64,000 nucleotides of DNA from Capillibacterium thermochitinicola (GTDB lineage Bacteria; Bacillota; UBA4882; UBA10575): assembly GCF_013664685.1 (NCBI RefSeq), contig NZ_JAAKDE010000004.1, positions 62,001-126,000 of the forward strand, in the 5' to 3' direction. The notes under the pieces were generated by a model. It was not told the DNA's origin. It saw nothing but the letters and a program-made list of their open reading frames with translations, and did no database searches. Positions 51,737 through 61,184 of the stretch are shown here, one piece after another. The first letter of the stretch is position 1. Each line of letters starts with the position of its first letter. The position numbers and the translations under genes were made by a program.

Positions 51737-52765
51737 TTAGTTGAGTTTGCCTTCCAACTCGGCAACTCTTTTTTCCAGTTGCCGGATGGTCTTGAGCAGT
51801 TCCGGCAGTTTACCGGCTGCCGCCTGAATCCGCATATCCTCGCCGTGGGGACGGGCTGGTTGGCCGGAAACGATTGAGTTCGGCGGAAGACTGCTGATCA
51901 CCATCCCCCGGACAAAAACTACCGTATCATCGCCGATGGTAATATGGCCGTTAATCCCCGATTGCCCGGCCAGAGTCACCCGGTCGCCGATCTTCGTGCT
52001 CCCGGCAACTCCGGTCATCGCGACCATAATACAATCCTTGCCAACTTTAACATTATGACCGATCTGAACCAGGTTGTCGATCTTGGTCCCCGCGCCAATC
52101 AAGGTCTGACCGGTTGTCGCCCGGTCAATCGTGACATTCGACCCGATCTCCACATCATCTTCGATGACCACGCAGCCCACTTGCGGCACTTTTAAGTGTC
52201 TTCCGTCACTGGTCTTTTCAAACCCAAACCCGTCGCCGCCGATAACGGCCCCCGGGTGAATAAGTACACGGTTGCCAATCTTCGTCCCGTGGCATAAGAC
52301 CACATTGGGCCGGATCTCCGAATCATCACCAATCTCCACATCGTCCTGGATCACGACGCCCGGATGGATCACGACTCCCTTGCCCAGCTTTACACGGTCA
52401 CCGATAAAGACCAACGGGCCGATGTGACAGCCGGGACCATGCTGAAACCCTTCGCCGATCACGGCCGAAGGGTGAATTCCCTCCGCGTATTTCTTTTTCG
52501 GATAGAAATACCACAAAATTTGGGCAAAAGCCATTCGGGGATTATCTATCTCAATGCCTTGAAAATTAAACTCTCTTAAATTCGAAGGGAAAATAAAGGC
52601 CGACGCTTTACTCTCCCGGGCGGCAGGGAGCGCCTTCGCTGAAGCAATCAACGAGATCTCGCCCGGTTGGGCTGTATCCAATCCGGAAACCCCGGTCAAC
52701 TCAAGCTTTCCATCGCCGACCACTTTTCCTTTCACCAGCGACGCCAGTTCTTCTAAAGTCGCCAT
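51737..52765 (-). CDS. lpxD: UDP-3-O-acylglucosamine N-acyltransferase LpxD
   Basis: A 342-residue enzyme adding the N-linked hydroxyacyl chain in lipid A synthesis. It has an N-terminal uridine-binding domain (residues 1-~100), then left-handed beta-helix hexapeptide repeats (IHPSAVIGEGFQHGPGCHIG, IGNRVLIHPGAVIGGDGFGF) with the catalytic His in VQIGHNVKVG and the LpxD motif GVAGSTKIGDRVTLAGQSGI, and a C-terminal helix. AAGGAGGAG precedes the ATG. lpxA, lpxC and lpxB are not in the window, so this gene is separate from the rest of the Raetz pathway. Confidence 0.93.
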   Translation of the reverse strand: MATLEELASLVKGKVVGDGKLELTGVSGLDTAQPGEISLIASAKALPAARESKASAFIFPSNLREFNFQGIEIDNPRMAFAQILWYFYPKKKYAEGIHPSAVIGEGFQHGPGCHIGPLVFIGDRVKLGKGVVIHPGVVIQDDVEIGDDSEIRPNVVLCHGTKIGNRVLIHPGAVIGGDGFGFEKTSDGRHLKVPQVGCVVIEDDVEIGSNVTIDRATTGQTLIGAGTKIDNLVQIGHNVKVGKDCIMVAMTGVAGSTKIGDRVTLAGQSGINGHITIGDDTVVFVRGMVISSLPPNSIVSGQPARPHGEDMRIQAAAGKLPELLKTIRQLEKRVAELEGKLN

Positions 52766-52780
52766 TACACATCTCCTCCT

Positions 52781-53614
52781 TTATTCCAAATTCTCCGCTA
52801 AAAACCGCTCGACCCCATCGTTTTCCCGAACCCAGGCCCAAAATTCCGCTTCCAGTTCTTTTTTTTCCCGTTGGTACTCCTGCTCGCTCTCCGCCTCCAA
52901 TCTTCGGCGGTATCTTTCCAGCTCGCGCGCAGACGCTTCTTGTTGCGCCACCGCATAGTCCGCCAATGCCGCCGCCAAAGACGCCTCTTTTTGCTGAACT
53001 TCCGCCCTTAGCTCCGCTTGGAGCGCGGCAACCTCCGCAGCTAAGCTGGACTTTGCTTCCGGAGATAAATCGGGCATTGCCATTTTAAAATGCAAAGTCG
53101 CCAACTTCGATGAATATTCTTTCTCTTTTTGCCGACGAAAATCAGCTAGTTCAGCAGCTTGTTCCTGCCGTTTTTCCTCCAGGGCCTGTTTAATCAGGTA
53201 CTCATCTTGGTTTCTTTTCTGGTGAACCAAACGGTCGATCTTCATCGTGAGCAGCCGACGCCGGAGCTGAAGCTCCTCCGCAAGCAGCGCTTCCCTTTGG
53301 GCTAGCTCTAAACGTAAAACCGCTTGCCCCCTCTCTTCCCCAAGCCCATCTCCCGCTGGAGAAAAAACACCGGCTTCTTGGCCCGGCCGTTCCAACCGCC
53401 ACTGCAACTTGCGGGGCAGATCTTGTATTGCCTGCGTAATCTGGCGATAAGACCCCCATTTCAGTTCCGGCAAGAGAATAATCTCCGTTTCCGGGGCTAC
53501 CACCTGGGAAGAGCGATAATAAAACCAACACCCGACCCCAATAAAGACGGCGAGGATCAATACAAAGAGTTTTCGCCGAAGCAAAGTAGTGTTCTTATTC
53601 ATGCTCCTGTTCAC
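52781..53614 (-). CDS. Membrane-anchored coiled-coil protein (Skp-like position)
   Basis: A protein of about 277 residues with one N-terminal membrane anchor (KLFVLILAVFIGVGCWFYY), a short linker (ETEIILLPELKWGSY) and then ~170 residues of continuous charged coiled coil (LTMKIDRLVHQKRNQDEYL, AALQAELRAEVQQKEASLAA). It ends WAWVRENDGVERFLAENLE. I recognise no named family. It sits between skp and lpxD on the same strand. The tail could project across the periplasm like Skp, or act as a chaperone or peptidoglycan tether. The start is either GTG 53614 or ATG 53602; both have poor spacing to AGGAG. Confidence 0.7.
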   Translation of the reverse strand: MNRSMNKNTTLLRRKLFVLILAVFIGVGCWFYYRSSQVVAPETEIILLPELKWGSYRQITQAIQDLPRKLQWRLERPGQEAGVFSPAGDGLGEERGQAVLRLELAQREALLAEELQLRRRLLTMKIDRLVHQKRNQDEYLIKQALEEKRQEQAAELADFRRQKEKEYSSKLATLHFKMAMPDLSPEAKSSLAAEVAALQAELRAEVQQKEASLAAALADYAVAQQEASARELERYRRRLEAESEQEYQREKKELEAEFWAWVRENDGVERFLAENLE

Positions 53615-53657
53615 CGTCGTCTTGAAGGATCATGCCGGTTGATAATCTCCTTTGCTG

Positions 53658-54200
53658 TTACTTCTGCAAAGCCGCGATCACTTGCTCAGTTAAATCCACG
53701 CCCCCATAGTAAACGACGCTTTTTTCCAGAATAATCGCATAACCTTCTTTTTTGGCGATCTCCTCCAGAGTCGCTTCGATTTTGGCGATAATTTCTTCAT
53801 GTTTGGCTTGCACTTCACTGGACAACCGCGCATTTTCTGCCTCTAGCTTTTGCTGATAGCTTTTAATGACCTTGCGCGCCTGTTCTTGGTATTTGGCCTC
53901 AATCTCTTTCCGTTCCGCTTCCGATTTCCCTTTCAGCTCCGCTTCCTTCTGCTTTTCCAGGGCATTCAACTCGTTCTTTTGTTGCGTTTGGAGATATGCT
54001 CCAAAGCTGTTAAACTCAGCATTTTTTTGTTGCAACAGTTCCTGCAAATCCTGAAACAGCGACAGTTCGTTCTGTAATCGCTGCATATCAATATACCCAA
54101 CCGTTGATCCGCCTTTGGCGGCAACGAGCCCGGTGATGGCGAAGACTATCCCAATCAACAACACCATGGGGACCAGTTTCTTTGCAACCTTCAATTTCAT
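53658..54200 (-). CDS. skp: OmpH/Skp-family periplasmic chaperone
   Basis: A 180-residue protein with a signal peptide (VPMVLLIGIVFAITGLVAA), the Skp start STVGYIDMQRLQNELSLFQD, a central pair of long helices (KNELNALEKQKEAELKGKSE) and the conserved end EGYAIILEKSVVYYGGVDLT. It escorts unfolded outer-membrane proteins to BamA. It follows bamA with a gap of 35 bases. Confidence 0.9.
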   Translation of the reverse strand: MKLKVAKKLVPMVLLIGIVFAITGLVAAKGGSTVGYIDMQRLQNELSLFQDLQELLQQKNAEFNSFGAYLQTQQKNELNALEKQKEAELKGKSEAERKEIEAKYQEQARKVIKSYQQKLEAENARLSSEVQAKHEEIIAKIEATLEEIAKKEGYAIILEKSVVYYGGVDLTEQVIAALQK

Positions 54201-54235
54201 CTTAAACCTCTCCTTTTATTCTGATTTCTCCCCAC

Positions 54236-56071
54236 CTAGAACATCTCTCCGAAGAAAAAGTTAAACTTGGGTTTACCGCTCTCCGGCGTCCAGCCAAAGT
54301 CAAACCGGAGTTGCCCCAATAAGGGAATGTTATAACGGAATCCCACCCCATAGCTGTGATAATACTTTTCAAAATCGACCGTCCCGACATCGTAAAAGAG
54401 GACGGCTTCCAGGTTTTCCGCATTGGGAATCCGTTGTCTTAGCTCGAAATTGGCCAGAACCTGTTGGTCCCCGGAGACATGTCTGACGTCGTAACCACGA
54501 AGAGATAATTCGCCACCAAGATACAGCTTGGAAGAGTCGGGTGTTTGCCCCAGGATCTTGCTGCCCATCACCCGGTAACCAAGGGTGGTGTGGGCCAAGG
54601 GTGAATAGAACTGTTTAAATTCCCCGTAGAGGCGCTGATAATCGTATTCGCCGCCAAAAATACCGCCGTGAAGGTTAAGACCTAAACTTGCGTGGTAACC
54701 ATCGGTGGTATAGGCGCCGGTATAAACCAAACGGTTGTAATTCAACCCGAGGCCCAGACTATTATCCCAGTATTCTTGCTTTAAGGGGAGAGTAGGGTAA
54801 TCATCCTCTTTTTCGATGGTCTGTTTGTTGCCTTCGGCATTTTCATATTCATACTGGTTGTTCCGGTCGGCCACCCACTCCTGCGGGTCTATCGTCACCC
54901 GTTCCATCCGGAAGGATGTGCTCAACCGTAAGTGGCGGTTCAACGGCCGGCCCAGCGTCAGGTTGAGGCCGGTCTTCTTTTCATTGTAATTGTAGGTGTA
55001 CTTGTTATCGAACCGCCCATCTTTACCGGAGAAAACACCACCATCCAAGTTCCGCGAGGACAAGGAAAGCGTGTGGTTGGAATAGAGCTTGAGCCCCAAA
55101 GAAGTCTGTTTTGCATCCAACCAGGGTTCCTGGAACTCAAAATTAAAATTAAAAACATTGTTCGGGTTGAACTCCATGTTAAACGAGAGCTTCTGGCCAA
55201 GGCCCATGAGGTTCGGATCTGTGATCCCAAAGCTCCCCAGGAGCGTATTGTCCACCGGAGTATAAGAGATACCCATGTTAAAAATGCGGTTCTCACCCTC
55301 CTTGAACTCCATGATCAGATCCATCACCCCCGGTTCAGTGGTTGGTTGCAGCCGGGGAGAAATATCGGAGAACAATTGGAGTCTGGCCAGTTGCTGCGTA
55401 TCTTCCCGTAAAACGTTAAGGTCCAGGATGTCTCCTTCTTTCAGCGTCATCTCCCGCGCCACGACAAACTCTTTCGTTCTCTCCAACCCCTGGTAGCGGA
55501 TGCGGCCTAAGCGGGCCTCGGTAAGATGAAGATGGACTACCCCTTCCTCATCGATCTGCATTAACTCACTGATCTCACCGGCGCTACCGCTAAAGGGCGG
55601 GATGAGCAGTCCGCGCTCCTCATTGAAATACTGTTGCGCCATCACCAGGTCGTTCAGCATCGTTACGTAGTTGAAAACATCTCCTGGTTTTTGGCGGAAA
55701 AACGGAAGTACCTCTTCGGGTGTAATCCGTTCCAAACCTTTAATTTCATAACGGGTAATCTGCGGATTTTCCACCACGCGGAAGACCACTTTAATCCCGC
55801 CGAGAAATTCTTCGGCGTAGGGTTCCACCATGGCGAAATAACCAAGATCCATGATCGCTTGCTGATCCTTGACCACCGCTTGCCGGTCAAGGGCTTCGCC
55901 CAAGCGTATATTGGTTACCGCCTGGAGGATCTGTTCCTCTTTTACCTGTTTGTTACCGGAGATCTCGACCGATAGAACAAGCTCTCCTACCGCCAGCGCC
56001 GGTCCGCTCCACATCATAAACATAAAAAGCACAACACCAAGTAGTACCGGGATTTTTAAGATCCTCGTCAC
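54236..56071 (-). CDS. bamA: Outer-membrane assembly factor BamA (three POTRA domains)
   Basis: A 611-residue Omp85 protein. It has a signal peptide (ILKIPVLLGVVLFMFMMWSG), three POTRA domains (~29-107, 108-192, 193-269; starts LVLSVEISGNKQVKEEQILQ, RYEIKGLERITPEEVL, RIRYQGLERTKEFVV) and a 16-strand barrel (270-611) with the LRGY motif (GELSLRGYDVRH) ending KFNFFFGEMF. Escherichia coli BamA has five POTRA domains, so this is a short form. The start is GTG with AAAGGAGG 8 bases upstream. It is the core of the outer-membrane protein insertion machine. Confidence 0.92.
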   Translation of the reverse strand: MTRILKIPVLLGVVLFMFMMWSGPALAVGELVLSVEISGNKQVKEEQILQAVTNIRLGEALDRQAVVKDQQAIMDLGYFAMVEPYAEEFLGGIKVVFRVVENPQITRYEIKGLERITPEEVLPFFRQKPGDVFNYVTMLNDLVMAQQYFNEERGLLIPPFSGSAGEISELMQIDEEGVVHLHLTEARLGRIRYQGLERTKEFVVAREMTLKEGDILDLNVLREDTQQLARLQLFSDISPRLQPTTEPGVMDLIMEFKEGENRIFNMGISYTPVDNTLLGSFGITDPNLMGLGQKLSFNMEFNPNNVFNFNFEFQEPWLDAKQTSLGLKLYSNHTLSLSSRNLDGGVFSGKDGRFDNKYTYNYNEKKTGLNLTLGRPLNRHLRLSTSFRMERVTIDPQEWVADRNNQYEYENAEGNKQTIEKEDDYPTLPLKQEYWDNSLGLGLNYNRLVYTGAYTTDGYHASLGLNLHGGIFGGEYDYQRLYGEFKQFYSPLAHTTLGYRVMGSKILGQTPDSSKLYLGGELSLRGYDVRHVSGDQQVLANFELRQRIPNAENLEAVLFYDVGTVDFEKYYHSYGVGFRYNIPLLGQLRFDFGWTPESGKPKFNFFFGEMF

Positions 56072-56314
56072 CGAATTGGCCTCCTTTTTGTTTGGACTAT
56101 CGCTTCTTCCGCCGTCGAAAACAGCAAAGGACAGAGTCTCTTCTCCGCCCGTAGGCCTCCCGCCGCTAACAGCAGAAAAAGCTCAACTAGAGAAGCAGTT
56201 TGGAAGCAATCTGAGGAGCACTAATCACTAAAAGTTTCGTGATTGGACACATCTTTCCCTTCTTGCTTCGGATAAAGATTTCCGGTAAATTTGGCGAAAA
56301 TAACGAACTATACA

Positions 56315-59300
56315 TTAAAAACGTAAATTATACTGGAATTGCCACCGTAACCCCTCCGCGGCGGAGTAATCCCCAAGTAAGGAAAAGTTGGGAACAATCT
56401 TCCATTCTAGATTCCAAACCTGTTCATCCAGTGAGGTCAGGTTTCTGCTGTACGAGAGGTATAAATCTTCACTAATAGACTTACCCATATTCATCCAGAA
56501 GGTCCCTTCCTGCCGGTCCTGCTCCAAAGTGAGGAAATCAATGGGCATAATGCTTCGGAACTCATCCAGGACGCGCCCGATAAAAAAGTCCCCGACCATA
56601 TTGATATTCTCCTGAAACAGATTGGCGAAAGTAAGGGATCCATCCTCAATCTTTTCCGGCCAATTCAGGAGCTTCAATATTTCTTCCCTGCTCATGGGCG
56701 GATTGGAACTGGGGTTAATCACTAAACTATCCAAATCCCCGGACCACCCCGCCGTACTCAGCGAGATTTCCGTCCCGGCGAGAAAACGGGTGGCTTCCAA
56801 CTCCAAATAGGGATAGAGCTTATAATCCGGACGGAATTCCGCCCGCAAGCTTTTGATCCGGAACGTATCGCCCAGCACATTCACCCAACCACGGTTTGAA
56901 ACAAGCTCCCCGTTTAACTCCGGTTTCCGGAGCGTACCACCGACGTGCAGACGGCCGTTGAAGGGAACATAAGCCATGCCGTACATCCGGAAATAAACAT
57001 CGTTCAGGGCTTCACATTGAAGATCCAAGTTCAGATCAAAGGGAACCGTGTTGCCCTTAGCCTCCGGAAGTTCAATCCGGGCTTTCCGGATCGCCACCTT
57101 CCCTTGTAAGGTCGGTTGGGTGGCAGGCCCGGCGAGCGTCAGTTCTCCGCCGACCAACCCGTCAAAGAAAGACGGGGATAAGAGAAGATTATCGCCGTTC
57201 AAGCGTAGGGCGAAGCCCTCCAGCCGCAGACCATCCATCATCACCCTTCCTCCCAAACGGAAGCGCCCACGGCCCAACCGTCCTTCCAGGTAACTTCCTT
57301 CGCGGTTGCTCAACCCCCTCAGCTCCAACCCGCGGCTGGAAAAGGAAAGGAGTCCATTGAGATCCTTTAGTTCCTGAGATAAACCGGCAATCGTTCCCCG
57401 CCCGCCGGTAATCTCTATTTGCCCTACCAAATAGGGTTTTCGCCATGTCCCGTTCAACGAAATCAAACCGTCGATCGTCCCTCCGGTGAACTTTGTTCCC
57501 GTAAAGAACGTATTCAGGACGCTGGCTTCCATTTTCTCCGCAGAAAGCCCGAGGTCGATCTGGCTATACCGGTGTGGCCAGGCCGTCGGTAACTGTAAAC
57601 CGCCAAACCACTCCGGGTTCAATGGAATACTTCCCTGAATCGAGAGGCGTTGGGTCCCTAAATCCTGTGCTTCCAGAAACACCAGGTCATCATTGATCCG
57701 GCCACAAAGCCCCAACGAATTAACGGCGATACTTCCCCAGACGATATCCTGCAGGAATGCCTCAAACTCCCCTTGCATTCCGTCATCCGTGGTTGTAACC
57801 ATCATTTCCAGGTCAAAACGGCCCTCCGTCGGCAGATCGGCCCGCCCGGTTAGCGCAACCAATGGTTTAAGCGAAAAATCTTTGGTCCGGGCGTTAATAT
57901 CCAGTTGGACACCGGGGGTGTAAACAATCGAAGCAAACAACTCCCCACTGCCGTCATCAAGCAATAAACGGTTGACCGTTACCTTTGAATCATGGATCTG
58001 TAAGTCAAGCTCGCCACTTAATGGAGTATAACCATTAAGCTCCCCGTTTTCAATCTGAGTAATCAGACGGATTTGGGGCTGAGCCAACGGACCAAAGAGG
58101 CGTAAATAACCCGTCAAGTCAGCATCAAGCCGAAGGTTGGGCGCGCGCCCCACCACGAGCAACAGATCGGCCAACCCGGCCTTTTCCATTTTTAAACCCA
58201 GATCCAGATATGGTGCTCCATTTGTCCAATCAACCTGACCGTAAACGGTTACCTCCTCTTCGCCCCGCCGTAACCGTAAGCGCTCGCAGGAGAGCCTCCG
58301 GTCGAACCAAGAGAGTTCACCCCCGAGCCAGTCCAGGGCAAACCCGGCAAAGACCGGTTTGGTTACACTCAACTCTCCCGCAAAGACCGGTTCTTCGATC
58401 GTCCCCTGTAATTTCCCCTGTCCAGTCAGTGTACCGGATATTTTCTTTAGGAGCTCCGGGTTTTGTAAATAGTCCCCGAAAAGCTTATCCAGCGCGACGA
58501 GGGGGAAGTTCCGCACCGCCACATCAAGGTCCAGTTGCCGGTCGGCACCGATCTTCCCTTGCCCCTGCAGCCCCACCGCCGCCGAACCTAACAGGAGACG
58601 GTCAAGAGAGAGCTCCCCCTCCTGCCAACGGAAAGCAACCGCACCATCTCCGAAATAATAACCATTGAGCCCCAGCCATGCACTGGTCACTTCACCGGAG
58701 ATCAGCGGGTCTTCCCAACCGGTGATCTTGAGCCGCAAATCGGTCAACCCCGCCAAGGTGGCAAGGGAAAAATCCGGAAAAAGGGAACCAAGATCTTCAA
58801 GGGACAGGTCTTCGCCGTTGGCATCCAAAGCATAGAAAGGCTGGTCTTGCCACTCCACCAATCCGGTGAGCTTGATTTCACCGGCCGGCGTTAGCAGAAA
58901 GGAATCGCTCAGGCTCAGCCGGCCGTTTTCCGCCTTCCCCTTGAGCTTCAAAACACCAAGTTCCTGCCCGTTATAGGTCAAATCATAGATTTCCAGCCAG
59001 CCTTCGCCTTGGATCCGCCGGCCGTCCGTCCAATTCCCTTCCACCTGTAACAACCCATTAATATCACCGTTGAAAACGGCAAAGGGGTGGGGCAATAACC
59101 GGTCATCCGGTTTGAACCCGTGCAGGAGAAGGTCTCCCCGGAAATCACCGGTGTCGGCCTGAAGGGAACCGGTCGCAATTAGGTTACCGTCGTTTTCCTT
59201 AAGGACCGCCCGCACCACCAGCCGGTCCCCGTCGCTCCGCAGCACGAGTTGAAGCTGATCATAACTAAAACGGTCCACGCTACCGGCTGTAACCACCAAT

Positions 59301-61027
59301 TCCGCCTCACCGACCAACCTGGAAAGTTGCCCGTTTAGAATCAAGTCGAGATCGGCCGTCCCGGTCAACGCAGGAATCTTCTCTCCCCATAACGACGACG
59401 GGAGTTGGTGCAAGGCAACCTGTTGCGCCTGCACGTCCAACTGCAGAATGGGCGCGCTGGTCAATTGTGCCAGCTCGCCGCGGATCACCGCTTGTCCACC
59501 TAAAGCCTGCACCGTTAACCGGTTAATCTGCAGGTGATCCTTCGCCCAATGGTAGACCCCACTCAACTTTAAAGATGGCACGCTCGTGCCCGCCACCTGC
59601 AGGTGGCGGCCGGTAAGGTCGCCTTTGATCTCCGGTGCGGCCAGCCGGCCACGCACCTGAAACGTGGCGTCAACACCGCCTCCCGTCAGCGGAAACTCCT
59701 CAAAAGCAAGGATATCGAGGGGAAAATCTTTGATTTCGCCTTTTAAATCCAAAGCCGGATCGGAAAAATTAAAGACCCGTCCGTGCAGGAAGAAGGGAGC
59801 CCCGCCGATCCGCCCCTGCAGATAAGAAAGATGAAACTCATCACCGGCGAGCCGCGCCAGCAACCGCAGCTCGTCCAGGGCAGCGGAGGATCCGGCAATC
59901 GCCAACCGGCCGTCCGTCATGCGTACTTCCCCCGTCAGTTCCGGGGCGTTGAGTTTACCGCCAATTTGCAGGTTCAAATCGACCAGTCCGGCCAGTCCCA
60001 CCGTTTTCAACTGGGGAATCACAGTGGCCCAATCCGCTGGATCCAAGCCGGTCGCATACAGATTCACATCAAGATCAAGGGAAGTGGTCTCCAGGTTTCC
60101 TTTAAGACTAATCCGGCCGTCATGATACTTTCCCTTAAAATTTTGCACTGAAATTCCGGTGGACGAGACCGCCAGTTCCGCGTTCAGGTCTTCGAGGGGA
60201 TATGGCAGTGCCGTCAACTCCCACCGGGAATCGGCGAAAGCCATCTGGGCCTCGTCCAATCTTACCATTCCGTTTTGGAGTAGGAGCGCCACCTCGGAAC
60301 TGACTTTCCCCGCCACCACTCTACACTCTCGGTCGTACCTGAGAAGGCGGAAGATCTTCTCCCCCCATAACGGTGCGGAAGCTGCCTCCGCCTTTATCTT
60401 CAGCTTTCCTTGTTTACGTTGAACGGCATAGGCCAGTTCCACCACCGCCGCCGCCTCCGGGTCAAGTGTACTTTTCCCTTCGGCGGTGGCCCGGATCTGG
60501 GGAAAACCACGCAGGTCAACATAGCCGCTCAACTGCGCAAAATTTCCCCAATCCCATTTCCGGCCTGGTTCTTCCATGATCAGACGGCAATCATAAAGAC
60601 CAATCGTAATCGGTAAAACACCGCCCCCGCCGCCGCTGGAATCGAAACGGAAAAGGTTGAGGGTCTCCCATAACCAGACCGTCGTGGTCATTAGATCAAG
60701 ATTCCGCAGACCTTTATTGAAGGACCGGGTAGTCACCAGTTTGAACCAGTCCAACCCGACGCGGATTTTCGCCGCCGTTAAAACCGGTTTCCCCCCGGCG
60801 GTCCTGATCTCTACCTCCCTTAACTCCGGGGAGAAAAAGAAAAGACCAACCTCCTTGATCTGTACCTCCGCAGAGAGAAAACGGGACATCTCGTTCTCCA
60901 CCACATGTTTGATCCGCCCCGCCAGTGCGGTGGAGGGAAAAACCTTTACCCCCCAAATGAAAACAACACCAAAGAAAAGGAGAAAGAAGGCATAAAGGAA
61001 CCGGATTTTCCCTGTTCTCAACCGCAA
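56315..61027 (-). CDS. tamB: TamB/YtfN-like translocation and assembly module protein
   Basis: A 1570-residue protein with one N-terminal anchor (LYAFFLLFFGVVFIWGVKVF), an AsmA-like start (SRFLSAEVQIKEVGLFFFS), then more than 1000 residues of repeated beta strands (GLVDLNLQIGGKLNAPELTG, LNLQIGGKLNAPELTGEVRM-type GxLxxPxLxGxLxl units) and the C-terminal DUF490/TamB domain (RIKSLRAEFRPDYKLYPYLE, LRWQFQYNLRF). It spans the periplasm as a lipid-transfer or barrel-assembly bridge working with an Omp85 protein; bamA follows 243 bases downstream. The start is TTG, with GAAGGAGGG about 9 bases upstream. Confidence 0.88.
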   Translation of the reverse strand: MRLRTGKIRFLYAFFLLFFGVVFIWGVKVFPSTALAGRIKHVVENEMSRFLSAEVQIKEVGLFFFSPELREVEIRTAGGKPVLTAAKIRVGLDWFKLVTTRSFNKGLRNLDLMTTTVWLWETLNLFRFDSSGGGGGVLPITIGLYDCRLIMEEPGRKWDWGNFAQLSGYVDLRGFPQIRATAEGKSTLDPEAAAVVELAYAVQRKQGKLKIKAEAASAPLWGEKIFRLLRYDRECRVVAGKVSSEVALLLQNGMVRLDEAQMAFADSRWELTALPYPLEDLNAELAVSSTGISVQNFKGKYHDGRISLKGNLETTSLDLDVNLYATGLDPADWATVIPQLKTVGLAGLVDLNLQIGGKLNAPELTGEVRMTDGRLAIAGSSAALDELRLLARLAGDEFHLSYLQGRIGGAPFFLHGRVFNFSDPALDLKGEIKDFPLDILAFEEFPLTGGGVDATFQVRGRLAAPEIKGDLTGRHLQVAGTSVPSLKLSGVYHWAKDHLQINRLTVQALGGQAVIRGELAQLTSAPILQLDVQAQQVALHQLPSSLWGEKIPALTGTADLDLILNGQLSRLVGEAELVVTAGSVDRFSYDQLQLVLRSDGDRLVVRAVLKENDGNLIATGSLQADTGDFRGDLLLHGFKPDDRLLPHPFAVFNGDINGLLQVEGNWTDGRRIQGEGWLEIYDLTYNGQELGVLKLKGKAENGRLSLSDSFLLTPAGEIKLTGLVEWQDQPFYALDANGEDLSLEDLGSLFPDFSLATLAGLTDLRLKITGWEDPLISGEVTSAWLGLNGYYFGDGAVAFRWQEGELSLDRLLLGSAAVGLQGQGKIGADRQLDLDVAVRNFPLVALDKLFGDYLQNPELLKKISGTLTGQGKLQGTIEEPVFAGELSVTKPVFAGFALDWLGGELSWFDRRLSCERLRLRRGEEEVTVYGQVDWTNGAPYLDLGLKMEKAGLADLLLVVGRAPNLRLDADLTGYLRLFGPLAQPQIRLITQIENGELNGYTPLSGELDLQIHDSKVTVNRLLLDDGSGELFASIVYTPGVQLDINARTKDFSLKPLVALTGRADLPTEGRFDLEMMVTTTDDGMQGEFEAFLQDIVWGSIAVNSLGLCGRINDDLVFLEAQDLGTQRLSIQGSIPLNPEWFGGLQLPTAWPHRYSQIDLGLSAEKMEASVLNTFFTGTKFTGGTIDGLISLNGTWRKPYLVGQIEITGGRGTIAGLSQELKDLNGLLSFSSRGLELRGLSNREGSYLEGRLGRGRFRLGGRVMMDGLRLEGFALRLNGDNLLLSPSFFDGLVGGELTLAGPATQPTLQGKVAIRKARIELPEAKGNTVPFDLNLDLQCEALNDVYFRMYGMAYVPFNGRLHVGGTLRKPELNGELVSNRGWVNVLGDTFRIKSLRAEFRPDYKLYPYLELEATRFLAGTEISLSTAGWSGDLDSLVINPSSNPPMSREEILKLLNWPEKIEDGSLTFANLFQENINMVGDFFIGRVLDEFRSIMPIDFLTLEQDRQEGTFWMNMGKSISEDLYLSYSRNLTSLDEQVWNLEWKIVPNFSLLGDYSAAEGLRWQFQYNLRF

Positions 61028-61184
61028 ACCCTGTTCCCTCCTTCTTCCCTTCTGTCGTTCTCAGGCGTTTAACACTATCCAAATCCGGTTAGGAATGGAA
61101 AATCAACTCGTAATTAACTGCATTATATAGAAACGAACCATTACAAAATCCTGTTCCCGTCTTTTTTTAAAAACCATCTACAAC

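Noticed and set aside
56072-56314. Gap between tamB and bamA checked for a small RNA or gene
   Set aside because: No ORF with a ribosome binding site, no hairpin with T-run and no RNA-like structure could be found.
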